A stretch of DNA of 8,508 bases from SIG440 sp045645485 (GTDB lineage Bacteria; Bacillota; Clostridia; Monoglobales; Monoglobaceae), in the NCBI GenBank assembly GCA_045645485.1, contig JAZRIX010000023.1, forward strand, positions 1 to 8,508, written 5' to 3'. The notes under the pieces were generated by a model. It worked only from the letters and a program-made list of their open reading frames with translations. It was not told the origin of the DNA and did not search any database. Shown piece by piece: positions 1-6,781 of the stretch (position 1 is the first letter of the stretch; each line of letters opens with the position of its first letter). A program made the position numbers and the translations under genes.

Positions 1-777
1 CTTGTTCATAGCAATCATTGTGGGAACAAAGATTTTTTCCATACAAACATCTGCAATTTCCTTTGTGTAATAAGGATTGGGGGCAATTGTTCCCATACCG
101 CCTGTATTGAGACCCTTGTCACCGTCAAGCGCACGCTTGTGATCCATTGAGGAAACCATGGGGATAACCACATTACCGTCTGTGAAGCTGAGCACCGAAA
201 CCTCTGGGCCTGTAAGGAATTCCTCAATAACAACATTGTTTCCGCTGTCACCGAAGATTTTATCTTCCATCATAGACTTTACAGCATCCATCGCATCTTC
301 TCTTGTTTCCGCAATGATAACGCCCTTGCCGAGAGCAAGACCGTCAGCTTTGATAACTGTGGGGATGGGAGCTGTTTCAAGATACTTGAGAGCCGCATCC
401 ATATCGCTGAATACTTCGTATTCCGCGGTGGGAATACCGTACTTCTTCATAAGATTCTTTGAGAAAACCTTGCTGCCTTCGATTATCGCGGCATTCGCCT
501 TGGGACCGAAACAGGGGATTCCCTTTGCATTGAGAGCGTCAACCGCACCAAGAACCAACGGGTCATCAGGTGCAACAACTGCAAACTCGATACCGTTTGC
601 TACCGCAAACTCAACAATTTTGTCAATATCCTTTGCCCCGATATCAACACATTCCGCATCGGCGGCAATACCGCCGTTGCCCGGAAGTGCATAAATCTTT
701 GAAACCTTGGGACTTTTTTTAAGTGATTTTATGATGGCATGCTCACGTCCGCCGCCACCGACTACCATAATTTTCAT
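1..777 (-). CDS. purD: Phosphoribosylamine-glycine ligase PurD, N-terminal 259 residues (truncated by window edge)
   Basis: This ATP-grasp enzyme joins 5-phosphoribosylamine and glycine to make GAR, the second step of purine synthesis, in the cytoplasm. The frame is open from the ATG at 775-777 to the window edge with no stop. It gives 259 of the roughly 420 residues usual for PurD, so the C-terminal part is outside. Visible motifs are GGGGREHA (residues 7-14, the N-domain phosphate loop), VIKADGLALGKGV (141-153, ATP-grasp lysine region), GPEVSVLSF (190-198) and DHKRALDGDKGLNTGGMG (212-229), all typical of PurD. An AAAGG sequence about 10 bases upstream of the ATG is a usable ribosome binding site. 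It is the last operon gene seen here and is separated from the AICAR transformylase by a 176-base structured gap. Nothing looks broken. Family assignment is secure. Confidence 0.96.
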   Translation of the reverse strand, partial: MKIMVVGGGGREHAIIKSLKKSPKVSKIYALPGNGGIAADAECVDIGAKDIDKIVEFAVANGIEFAVVAPDDPLVLGAVDALNAKGIPCFGPKANAAIIEGSKVFSKNLMKKYGIPTAEYEVFSDMDAALKYLETAPIPTVIKADGLALGKGVIIAETREDAMDAVKSMMEDKIFGDSGNNVVIEEFLTGPEVSVLSFTDGNVVIPMVSSMDHKRALDGDKGLNTGGMGTIAPNPYYTKEIADVCMEKIFVPTMIAMNK

Positions 778-850
778 ATATTCAAAACCTTTCGGACATA
801 TTTTATTCAATACATTTTCCGCAGAGTGCGATAAATTTGATGCAGAACAT

Positions 851-924
851 ATAAACCGAGTCCCGCCGCTGTGCTGTGTGCACCGCAAGTGGCGAGGTTT
901 ATGCGTAGCACAAAAACTTTGTGC
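851..924 (-). repeat. Structured intergenic element, copy 1 (transformylase/purD gap)
   Basis: The 176-base gap between the transformylase stop and the purD start is not coding but folds strongly. An outer stem pairs 851-857 (ATAAACC) with 896-902. A middle stem pairs 864-867 (CGCC) with 891-894, extendable to 7 pairs with one G-T. An inner stem pairs GTGC 871-874 with GCAC 880-883 around the 5-base loop TGTGT. A second perfect hairpin lies beside it: GCACAAA 908-914 with TTTGTGC 918-924. The same three-tier layout with different but still complementary bases is found in the purF/purM gap (4687-4735), so the two are probably copies of one dispersed element. Its role is unknown. It could be a REP/MITE-like repeat, an mRNA processing site or a stabilising structure. 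Confidence 0.6.
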
Positions 925-953
925 AGTCTGCGCAAATTTAGCCGCTTTCCGCT

Positions 954-2138
954 TTAGTGGTGGAAAAGGCGCATCTTGGTAAACGCCATTACCATTCCGT
1001 GATTGTTGCATGCTTCAATTACGTTATCATCACGGATTGAACCACCGGGTTCAGCAATGTAGGTTACGCCACTCTTTGCCGCACGTTCGATGTTGTCACC
1101 AAAGGGGAAGAATGCATCACTGCCGAGAGCAACGCCCTTGATAGTTGAAAGATACGCTTTCTTTTCTTCTCTCGTGAGAGGTTCGGGCTTGTGGGTGAAC
1201 AATGCTTCCCACTTGCCGTCTGCAAGAACATCTTCGTCATCATCGGAGATATATACGTCAATGGTGTTATCACGGTCGGGTCTGCCGATTGTGTCAAGGA
1301 AAGGAAGTCCCAGAACCTTTTCGTGCTGACGGAGATGCCAGATGTCCGCTTTATTTCCTGCAAGTCTTGTACAATGAATTCTTGACTGCTGACCTGCACC
1401 AACCCCGATTGCCTGACCGTCCTTTGCAAAGCATACTGAATTACTCTGTGTATATTTGAGGGTAATCAATGCAATAATCAGGTCTCTCTTTGCACTGTCT
1501 GGCATTTCCTTGTTTTCTGTCACGATTTCGGAAAGGAGGTCTTCGTCAATCTTGAAGTTATTTCTTCCCTGTTCAAATGAAATTCCGTAAACCATCTTGA
1601 TTTCCTGTTCGGCAGGAACATAATTTTCGTCAATCTTTACTATATTATAGTTGCCGTTTCTCTTGCTCTTGAGAATTTCAAGGGCTTCGTCTGTGTAACC
1701 GGGAGCGATTACACCGTCAGAAACCTCGCGCTTTATGAGCTTTGCGGTTGTTGCATCACAAATATCGCTGAGAGCAATCCAGTCACCAAAGGATGACATT
1801 CTGTCTGTACCTCTTGCACGTGCATAAGCTGTTGCCAAGGGTGATTCATCAAGACCTTCAATATCATCCACAAAGCAAGCCTTTTTAAGTTCCGCACTCA
1901 TAGGAATACCAACTGCCGCAGATGTGGGACTAACGTGCTTGAATGATGTTGCCGCAGGCGTACCAAGTGCCGCTTTCAGCTCCTTTACAAGCTGCCAGCT
2001 GTTGAATGCATCAAGGAAATTGATATAGCCTGGCTTACCGCTGAGGATTTCGATAGGAAGCTCACTGCCGTCATTCATAAAAATCTTGGCAGGCTTCTGA
2101 TTGGGATTACAACCGTATTTAAGTTCAAATTCTTTCAT
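954..2138 (-). CDS. purH: Stand-alone AICAR transformylase (PurH C-terminal domain only)
   Basis: This enzyme transfers a formyl group from 10-formyl-tetrahydrofolate to AICAR (ZMP), giving formyl-AICAR, the penultimate step to IMP. The 394-residue protein begins directly with the transformylase domain (LKYGCNPNQKPA, residues 6-17). It has no N-terminal MGS-like IMP cyclohydrolase domain, unlike the usual bifunctional PurH of about 510-590 residues. Family motifs present are the catalytic Lys-His pair (K67-H68 in SFKHVSPTSAAVG), ARGTDRMSSFGDWIALSD (108-125), KYTQSNSVCFAKDG (228-241), GAGQQSRIHCTRLAG (247-261), SDAFFPFGDNI (340-350) and the C-terminal RLFHH. The start ATG at 2136-2138 has AAAGGAAAGGA about 9 bases upstream. 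The missing cyclohydrolase is supplied by the PurO gene just upstream. purH is used here in the sense of the transformylase half only. Catalytic residues appear complete. Confidence 0.95.
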   Translation of the reverse strand: MKEFELKYGCNPNQKPAKIFMNDGSELPIEILSGKPGYINFLDAFNSWQLVKELKAALGTPAATSFKHVSPTSAAVGIPMSAELKKACFVDDIEGLDESPLATAYARARGTDRMSSFGDWIALSDICDATTAKLIKREVSDGVIAPGYTDEALEILKSKRNGNYNIVKIDENYVPAEQEIKMVYGISFEQGRNNFKIDEDLLSEIVTENKEMPDSAKRDLIIALITLKYTQSNSVCFAKDGQAIGVGAGQQSRIHCTRLAGNKADIWHLRQHEKVLGLPFLDTIGRPDRDNTIDVYISDDDEDVLADGKWEALFTHKPEPLTREEKKAYLSTIKGVALGSDAFFPFGDNIERAAKSGVTYIAEPGGSIRDDNVIEACNNHGMVMAFTKMRLFHH

Positions 2139-2184
2139 TTTGAAACGTCCTTTCCTTTTATATTTATCATACCTTTAAAAACAC

Positions 2185-2215
2185 CAAATGGAGTCACGTT
2201 TTTGTGACTCCTTTG
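2185..2215 (-). terminator. Terminator-like hairpin inside the operon, between purO and the transformylase
   Basis: In the 80-base gap between two operon genes, GGAGTCAC (2190-2197) pairs perfectly with GTGACTCC (2204-2211) around a 6-base loop. Flanking CAAA (2185-2188) and TTTG (2212-2215) add four more pairs across one bulged base. In the transcribed (minus) direction the 3' arm is followed after two bases by a short run of U (GUGUUUUUAAA). This resembles a partial intrinsic terminator or a stabilising 3' hairpin that would set the ratio of downstream purH/purD to upstream genes. Whether it terminates is an inference. Confidence 0.55.
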
Positions 2216-2218
2216 ATT

Positions 2219-2938
2219 TTAAGCATTCTTATTGATCATTCTGTTAACTTCTTCGCCTGTTTTGAGATTGATGTATCTCACATACAAAGAAATCTTGTTG
2301 TTCTCGTTGAGGTTATCCCAGATTTTGTCGGTAAACTCGTCAATATCATTGGGGATAGCAACACGTTCTGGCTCACCCTGGAAGGTAGGAATGGGATTTC
2401 CGTCACAAACATAAGTGTGAATAAAGTGTCCCAAGCCTTTGAGTGCCTTATAAGAATATGTGAATCTGTTGCACTCTGTACCCTCGGCATCTGCACTCTT
2501 GAGAATGCTCATTTTGTATGAGAAATCATTCTCATCAAAAGTAATCATGCCGCTGATTCTGGGAGTCCAGTTGGGACCGTCAGGCTCGAAGCAACGTGTG
2601 TCAAGAGCTTCCTCAAAGGTCTTGCCCTTTTCAAGAAACTCAATAACAGTATCTGTCTGGTCGCCGTTTGTTGCAACCAGTTTGTTTTCAAACTTTCTGA
2701 TTGGTGAATAGATAATCAGGCTGGGGTCTTCAACCTTTGATTCGTCAAAGGGATAGATAATAACCTCGCTACCGTCTTCAACGAAAACACGGTTACGGCT
2801 GTTTTCCGATCTACCCATAATGAAGTATGCAACAACAGCGTTTTCGCCGTCTTCACTCTTACCGAGGACAATACCTCTGCCAACATAAGGGTTGCCGTTA
2901 ATCAGTTCACCCATATCATTAATCTTGTAAATATCCAT
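2219..2938 (-). CDS. purO: IMP cyclohydrolase, PurO-type
   Basis: This enzyme closes the purine ring, converting formyl-AICAR to IMP, the final step of the pathway. The 239-residue protein matches the PurO family first described in archaea, not the MGS-like cyclohydrolase domain of PurH. Evidence is YVGRGIVLGK (18-27) followed by YFIMGRSENSRNRVF (38-52), corresponding to the PurO 'YVGR...SRSFPNR' signature. Other matches are ATNGDQTDTV (89-98), FEPDGPNWTPRISG (117-130) and the C-terminal GHFIHTYVCDGNPIPTFQGEP (170-190). It is somewhat longer than archaeal PurO (about 200 residues). The start at 2936-2938 has AGAAAGGAAAG six bases upstream and lies 14 bases after the purN stop, so the two are transcribed and probably translated together. 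Its position next to a cyclohydrolase-less transformylase supports the function. Family membership rests on recalled motifs, not a search. Confidence 0.9.
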   Translation of the reverse strand: MDIYKINDMGELINGNPYVGRGIVLGKSEDGENAVVAYFIMGRSENSRNRVFVEDGSEVIIYPFDESKVEDPSLIIYSPIRKFENKLVATNGDQTDTVIEFLEKGKTFEEALDTRCFEPDGPNWTPRISGMITFDENDFSYKMSILKSADAEGTECNRFTYSYKALKGLGHFIHTYVCDGNPIPTFQGEPERVAIPNDIDEFTDKIWDNLNENNKISLYVRYINLKTGEEVNRMINKNA

Positions 2939-2952
2939 TTTAACTTTCCTTT

Positions 2953-3567
2953 CTATATGTACTCCGCAAGCTCAGCAGAGACCATTTCAGCCGCCTGCGG
3001 AAGAATTTTCCACTCAGCTTCTTCCATTACTCTCTTCTGGAGAACTTCGGGAGTATCACCGTCCTTGATTTCCACAGCCTTCTGGAGAATAATTTCGCCT
3101 CCGTCGGGAATTTCGTTCACAAAGTGAACTGTTGCACCCGTAACCTTCACACCGTATTCAAGAGCCGCTTCGTGAACCTTTAGTCCGTAAAAGCCCTTTC
3201 CACAAAATGAGGGAATAAGTGACGGATGAACATTGATAATTCTTTTAGGGTACTTGGATGTGAAGCTTGCACTGAGAATACACATAAATCCCGCTAAGAT
3301 TATCAACTCAATACCTTTGCTCATAAGAACCTCAATTAGAGTTTCTTCAAAAATTCTCTGGTCGCCGCCAAGCTCCTTTTTTGAAACAACCGCAGTGTCA
3401 ATTCCTGCATTTTGTGCACGGGTCAGGGCATAGGCATCGGAATTGTTGGAAATAACAAGCTCAATTTTGCCTGACTTTATGATACCTGCGTTCTGTGCAT
3501 CAATAAGTGCCTGAAGATTTGTTCCGCCGCCCGAGACCAGAACTGCAATTCTTGTTTGCTTTAGCAT
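2953..3567 (-). CDS. purN: Phosphoribosylglycinamide formyltransferase PurN (folate-dependent)
   Basis: PurN transfers the formyl group of 10-formyl-tetrahydrofolate to GAR, giving formyl-GAR. The 204-residue length is normal. The N-terminal Rossmann-like strand and loop IAVLVSGGGTNLQAL (7-21) bind the phosphoribosyl group. The catalytic set is visible: INVHPSLIPSF (111-121) supplies Asn112 and His114, and IPDGGEII (153-160) supplies Asp155, matching Asn106/His108/Asp144 of the E. coli enzyme. Cys122 replaces the usual small residue after the HPSLIPSF loop. The ATG at 3565-3567 overlaps the last seven bases of purM (ATGCTAA), with GAGGGTG about seven bases upstream, so translation is probably coupled to purM. 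Confidence 0.97.
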   Translation of the reverse strand: MLKQTRIAVLVSGGGTNLQALIDAQNAGIIKSGKIELVISNNSDAYALTRAQNAGIDTAVVSKKELGGDQRIFEETLIEVLMSKGIELIILAGFMCILSASFTSKYPKRIINVHPSLIPSFCGKGFYGLKVHEAALEYGVKVTGATVHFVNEIPDGGEIILQKAVEIKDGDTPEVLQKRVMEEAEWKILPQAAEMVSAELAEYI

Positions 3568-4601
3568 ATAACAACACCCTCGTCGCTCTTGATGATTTCA
3601 CCTATGATGTAAGCATCCTCACCGTTTGCCTTAAGGATTTCAACAGCCTTTTCAGTATCTTCAGGGCTTACAACAACGCTCATACCAACACCCATATTAA
3701 ATGTGTTGAACATATCTCTTTCGGGAATATTTCCTTCTTTTGCAATAAGTTCAAAAATAGGAAGAACACGAACATCGTCCTTCTTGATTTTTGCACCGAA
3801 TCCCTTGGGGATACTACGTGGAATATTTTCATAAAAGCCGCCGCCTGTGATATGAGAAACAGCCTTAACCGTAACTTCTTCAAAGAGGGCAAGCATAGGC
3901 TTTACATAAATCTTTGTGGGAGTGAGAAGTGTTTCACCAACAGACTTTCCTCCAAGTTCTTCTCTGGGTGCTTTAATGTCTGCATTTTCAACATCAAATA
4001 CCTTTCTCACAAGTGAGAAACCATTTGAGTGAACACCGCTTGAAGGAAGAGCAATGATAACGTCGCCTTCCTTAATTTTCTTGTTGTCAAGAACCTTTGA
4101 CTTGTCAACAACACCAACAGAGAAGCCTGCCATATCGTATTCGTCTTCAGGATAGAAACCGGGCATTTCAGCAGTTTCACCACCGATAAGTGCACAGCCT
4201 GACTGAACACAGCCTTCTGCAACACCTGAAACAATCTGTGCAATCTTCTCGGGAAAGTTCTTGCCTACCGCAATATAGTCAAGGAAGAACAAAGGCTTTG
4301 CACCGCAGCAGATAATGTCATTCACACACATAGCAACACAGTCAATACCAACTGTATCATGCTTGTCCATAAGGAACGCCATTTTCAGCTTTGTACCAAC
4401 ACCGTCCGTTCCGCTGACAAGAACAGGCTTTTCAATTCCCGTAAGGTCCATTTCGAACAAACCGCCGAAACCGCCGATATCAGATGCCGCACCTGCTGTA
4501 ACAGTTCTTGCGATGTGCTGTTTCATAAGTTCAACAGCCTTGTAGCCTGCGGTGATATCAACGCCCGCCGCTTTGTAACTTTCACTAAAGCTCTTTTCCA
4601 T
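3561..4601 (-). CDS. purM: Phosphoribosylformylglycinamidine cyclo-ligase PurM (AIR synthetase)
   Basis: PurM closes the imidazole ring of formylglycinamidine ribonucleotide using ATP, forming AIR. The 346-residue length is usual for bacterial PurM. Motifs in order are SYKAAGVDITAGYKAV (8-23), GGFGGLFEMD (43-52), VSGTDGVGTKLK (62-73, ATP/substrate glycine-rich segment), DCVAMCVNDI (87-96), GAKPLFFLDYIAVGK (100-114), LIGGETAEMPGFY (138-150), LPSSGVHSNGFSLVRKV (185-201), SHITGGGFYENIPRSIP (249-265) and FNMGVGM (301-307). The ATG at 4599-4601 has AGAAAGGAT about eight bases upstream. It follows a 159-base gap after purF that holds a folded repeat, a palindrome and a possible weak promoter. Its end overlaps purN. 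All family motifs are intact. Confidence 0.98.
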   Translation of the reverse strand: MEKSFSESYKAAGVDITAGYKAVELMKQHIARTVTAGAASDIGGFGGLFEMDLTGIEKPVLVSGTDGVGTKLKMAFLMDKHDTVGIDCVAMCVNDIICCGAKPLFFLDYIAVGKNFPEKIAQIVSGVAEGCVQSGCALIGGETAEMPGFYPEDEYDMAGFSVGVVDKSKVLDNKKIKEGDVIIALPSSGVHSNGFSLVRKVFDVENADIKAPREELGGKSVGETLLTPTKIYVKPMLALFEEVTVKAVSHITGGGFYENIPRSIPKGFGAKIKKDDVRVLPIFELIAKEGNIPERDMFNTFNMGVGMSVVVSPEDTEKAVEILKANGEDAYIIGEIIKSDEGVVIC

Positions 4602-4637
4602 TTTCTTTTATCCTTTCTGTATGTCAAAATGAATTTA

Positions 4638-4667
4638 ATTATATACCTTATTTTTTTGTGACCACAA
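4638..4667 (-). promoter_or_regulatory. Possible weak internal promoter ahead of purM
   Basis: On the minus strand a perfect -10 hexamer TATAAT occupies 4638-4643. The best -35 candidate is TTGTGG at 4662-4667 with an 18-base spacer, matching TTGACA at only three positions. If used, transcription would start about 30 bases before the purM ATG and serve purM onward independently of the ZTP riboswitch. The weak -35 and AT-rich setting make this tentative. The adjoining palindrome (4651-4672) overlaps the -35 region. Confidence 0.3.
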
Positions 4668-4672
4668 AAAAA
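4651..4672. repeat. Perfect AT-rich palindrome in the purF/purM gap
   Basis: TTTTTTTGTG at 4651-4660 and CACAAAAAAA at 4663-4672 are exact 10-base inverted arms with a 2-base centre. It lies at the -35 region of the candidate internal promoter. It could be a protein-binding operator or simply part of the repeated hairpin beside it. As an RNA hairpin it would need a larger loop and is weak. Confidence 0.45.
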
Positions 4673-4686
4673 TTGTGCAGGGTGAG

Positions 4687-4735
4687 CAAGCCTAATCCGC
4701 AGCTGTACTTTGTGTACTGCGAGCGGTGTAGCTTG
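4687..4735 (-). repeat. Structured intergenic element, copy 2 (purF/purM gap)
   Basis: Three nested stems are visible: CAAGC 4687-4691 with GCTTG 4731-4735, CCGC 4697-4700 with GCGG 4723-4726, and GTAC 4705-4708 with GTAC 4714-4717 around the 5-base loop TTTGT. Layout, stem order, inner loop length and orientation relative to the operon match the element at 851-902, while several paired positions differ in a compensating way. A hairpin-prone CAATTGTG-like tract (CACAA 4663-4667, TTGTG 4673-4677) lies next to it, as a CACAAA/TTTGTG hairpin does in copy 1. Function unknown. Confidence 0.6.
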
Positions 4736-4760
4736 TTTACTCAGTGCTGTTTTTCACAGG

Positions 4761-6182
4761 TTACTCTTTACCGCTCCAACAATACGTGCATAGTTTGCAC
4801 GGTTCTAGCCCGATTGCCTTTATAACACCCTCAAGAGACTGGAAATCAAGAGATTCAAAGCCAAAATCCTTGCATATTTTATCTCTTAACTTTTTACCTC
4901 TTTCGGTATTTCCATCGCTGTATTCTTCAATATGCTTGAAGCCTTCCTCGCCTTCAAGTTCCATTACGGTCTGACGTGCAATAAGCTCCATCTCATTTTT
5001 ACTGCTTGTAAAGTTCAGATATTTGCAACCGTACATAATTGGTGGACAAGCCGACCGCATATGCACCGATTTTGCACCGTGTTTATAAAGAAAATCAACC
5101 GTTTCCTTAAGTTGAGTTCCGCGAACAATTGAGTCGTCCACAAAAAGAAGATTCTTGTCTTCGATAAGCTCGTGTATGGGAACCTGCTTCATCCTTGCAA
5201 TCTTCACTCTGTCGGTCTGATGCTTGGGGGTGAAGCTTCTTGGCCACGTAGGAGTATACTTAATAAAGGGTCTTGCAAAAGGAATGCCGCTTTTATTGGC
5301 ATACCCAATTGCATGAGGTGTACCTGAGTCGGGAACACCGCTGACAAAATCTATATTCTGAGCACGGTTATTTTCCTTGTCGGTTTCTGCCATAATTTCA
5401 CCATTGCGGTATCTCATGGTCTCAACATTCTTACCTTCATAAACCGAGTTCGGATATCCGTAATAGCTCCAGAGGAACGCACATATTTTCATTTCCTTGC
5501 CTGGCTTCACAATCTGCTTGATTCCGTCAAGTGTGATTTCAACCGCCTCACCGGGTCCAAGCTCCATTTCGTCGTCATATCCCATTTTCTTATACGCAAA
5601 GTCTTCGAAAGATACTGCATATCCGTCTTCGTTGCTTCCGATAAGAATAGGAAGTCTGCCCACCTTGTCTCGTGCGGCAATAAGCTTGCCGTCATTGGTG
5701 AGAATAAGAATAGAAACCGTTCCTTCAACCACATCGTGAACATATTCTATTCCCTCAGCAAAAGTGCTTTTTTCATTAATCAACGCTGCAACAAGGTCGG
5801 TGGAATTAACTTTGCCGCCTGTCATAACGCCAAAATGTCCGCCCTTAACCAGATGCTTTTCAATAAGCTCCTCTGCGTTATTGATTCTGCCGATTGTTGC
5901 AATTGCATAGGTTCCGATTTCGGAACGTATCAAAAGGGGCTGGGGGTCGGAATCGCTGATAACACCGATTGCCGAATTGCCCTTCATTTCGTTGAATACA
6001 TTTTCAAATTTGGTTCTGAAAGGAGTATTTTCAATGTTGTGAATATCTCTCTGCAAACCGATTTCGCTGTCATAAGCCGCAATGCCTCCGCGACGGGTTC
6101 CGAGATGCGAATGATAGTCCGCACCGAAGAATACGTCCGCTATGGCATCATGTCGGCTGACTGCTCCAAAAAAACCGCCCAT
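4761..6182 (-). CDS. purF: PurF-like amidophosphoribosyltransferase with degenerate glutaminase site
   Basis: PurF makes 5-phosphoribosylamine from PRPP, normally with ammonia released from glutamine. The 473 residues match the PurF layout. The C-terminal phosphoribosyltransferase half is intact: GVPDSGTPHAIGYANKSGIP (282-301), the RSFTPKHQTDR segment (315-325) and the PRPP loop FVDDSIVRGTQ (347-357). Cysteines at 234, 386 and 462/465/468 fit the Fe-S ligand positions of the B. subtilis enzyme. The N-terminal half reads MGGFFGAVS where PurF has (M)CGIFG, so the Cys nucleophile is absent. The GHVRYPT segment is replaced by GVISDSD (73-79) and the oxyanion HNGN by TIGR (96-99). The start is firm (GGAGGAAA five to seven bases upstream of 6180-6182), so the Cys is not hidden upstream. 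It may use free ammonia or a partner glutaminase. It sits 29 bases after purE. Confidence 0.9.
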   Translation of the reverse strand: MGGFFGAVSRHDAIADVFFGADYHSHLGTRRGGIAAYDSEIGLQRDIHNIENTPFRTKFENVFNEMKGNSAIGVISDSDPQPLLIRSEIGTYAIATIGRINNAEELIEKHLVKGGHFGVMTGGKVNSTDLVAALINEKSTFAEGIEYVHDVVEGTVSILILTNDGKLIAARDKVGRLPILIGSNEDGYAVSFEDFAYKKMGYDDEMELGPGEAVEITLDGIKQIVKPGKEMKICAFLWSYYGYPNSVYEGKNVETMRYRNGEIMAETDKENNRAQNIDFVSGVPDSGTPHAIGYANKSGIPFARPFIKYTPTWPRSFTPKHQTDRVKIARMKQVPIHELIEDKNLLFVDDSIVRGTQLKETVDFLYKHGAKSVHMRSACPPIMYGCKYLNFTSSKNEMELIARQTVMELEGEEGFKHIEEYSDGNTERGKKLRDKICKDFGFESLDFQSLEGVIKAIGLEPCKLCTYCWSGKE

Positions 6183-6211
6183 ATATTTCCTCCGTTCAAT
6201 GTATCAATAAA

Positions 6212-6706
6212 TTATTTGTTGTACTTTCCCTCAATGGCCTTGTTCTTTTCAAGGACAGTTTCAGCCGCAACCTTTCTCTGGTTATCAAGCTTTGCCGCAA
6301 GCTCTGCATCCTCAACCGCAATAATCTGTGCCGCTAAGATTGCCGCATTCTTTGCACCGTTGATTGCAACGGTTGCAACAGGGATACCGGGAGGCATCTG
6401 TACTGTCGAAAGAAGTGCATCCATACCGTCAAGATTTGAGGACTTAACGGGAATACCGATTACCGGCAGAGTTGTATTTGCCGCAATAGCACCCGCCAGA
6501 TGTGCCGCCATACCTGCTGCACCGATAATTGCACCAAAACCGTTAGCTCTGGCATTTGCAGAAAACTCTTTTGCCTCGAGTGGAGTTCTGTGTGCCGAAA
6601 AAACGTGAACCTCGTATGGTACATTCAGTTCATCAAGTGCCACCATAGCTTTTTCAACAACCGGAAGGTCACTGTCCGAACCCATAATAATTCCTACTTT
6701 TTTCAT
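6212..6706 (-). CDS. purE: N5-carboxyaminoimidazole ribonucleotide mutase PurE (class I type)
   Basis: PurE rearranges N5-CAIR to CAIR. The 164-residue length is typical. Motifs are GSDSDLP (9-15, phosphate binding with Ser10 and Asp13), SAHRTP (37-42, catalytic His39), GAAGMAAHLAG (62-72), PVIGIPV (81-87), MPPGIPVATV (104-113) and GAKNAAILAAQIIA (117-130). SAHRTP is the signature of class I enzymes, which need PurK to supply N5-CAIR. No purK lies beside it, so PurK must be encoded elsewhere or the substrate must form spontaneously. It is the first gene of the operon, directly under the ZTP riboswitch. The start at 6704-6706 has AAAGGATGA about six bases upstream. Confidence 0.97.
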   Translation of the reverse strand: MKKVGIIMGSDSDLPVVEKAMVALDELNVPYEVHVFSAHRTPLEAKEFSANARANGFGAIIGAAGMAAHLAGAIAANTTLPVIGIPVKSSNLDGMDALLSTVQMPPGIPVATVAINGAKNAAILAAQIIAVEDAELAAKLDNQRKVAAETVLEKNKAIEGKYNK

Positions 6707-6736
6707 ATCAAATCATCCTTTCAAAATTATCTGTTC

Positions 6737-6781
6737 AAATAAAAACGGACAGCCGTGTAGTAAATGCTTCACGGACTGCCC
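6737..6781 (-). terminator. Riboswitch-controlled intrinsic terminator ahead of purE
   Basis: On the minus strand the arm at 6770-6781 (GGGCAGUCCGUG) pairs with 6747-6757 (CACGGCUGUCC) in an 11-pair stem with one bulged U, around a 12-base loop. It is followed by GUUUUUAUUU (6737-6746). The 5' arm includes the GGGCA of the conserved aptamer 3' domain (CUGGGCA), so ligand-bound aptamer and terminator compete. Ligand binding should switch the operon on. Confidence 0.88.

Noticed and set aside
158..694. Plus-strand open frame of 178 codons opposite purD
   Set aside because: It is fully antisense to purD, which shows all family motifs. The translation has no domain features and no start signal.
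707..982. Plus-strand open frame covering the transformylase/purD gap (91 codons)
   Set aside because: No ribosome binding site. The gap is explained better by its hairpins and by similarity to the other structured gap.
5736..6608. Long plus-strand open frame (290 codons) opposite purF and purE
   Set aside because: It lies entirely antisense to two well-supported genes, has no ribosome binding site, and its protein is a low-complexity Ala/Ser/Phe mixture with no recognisable motif. It is a shadow of codon bias on the other strand.
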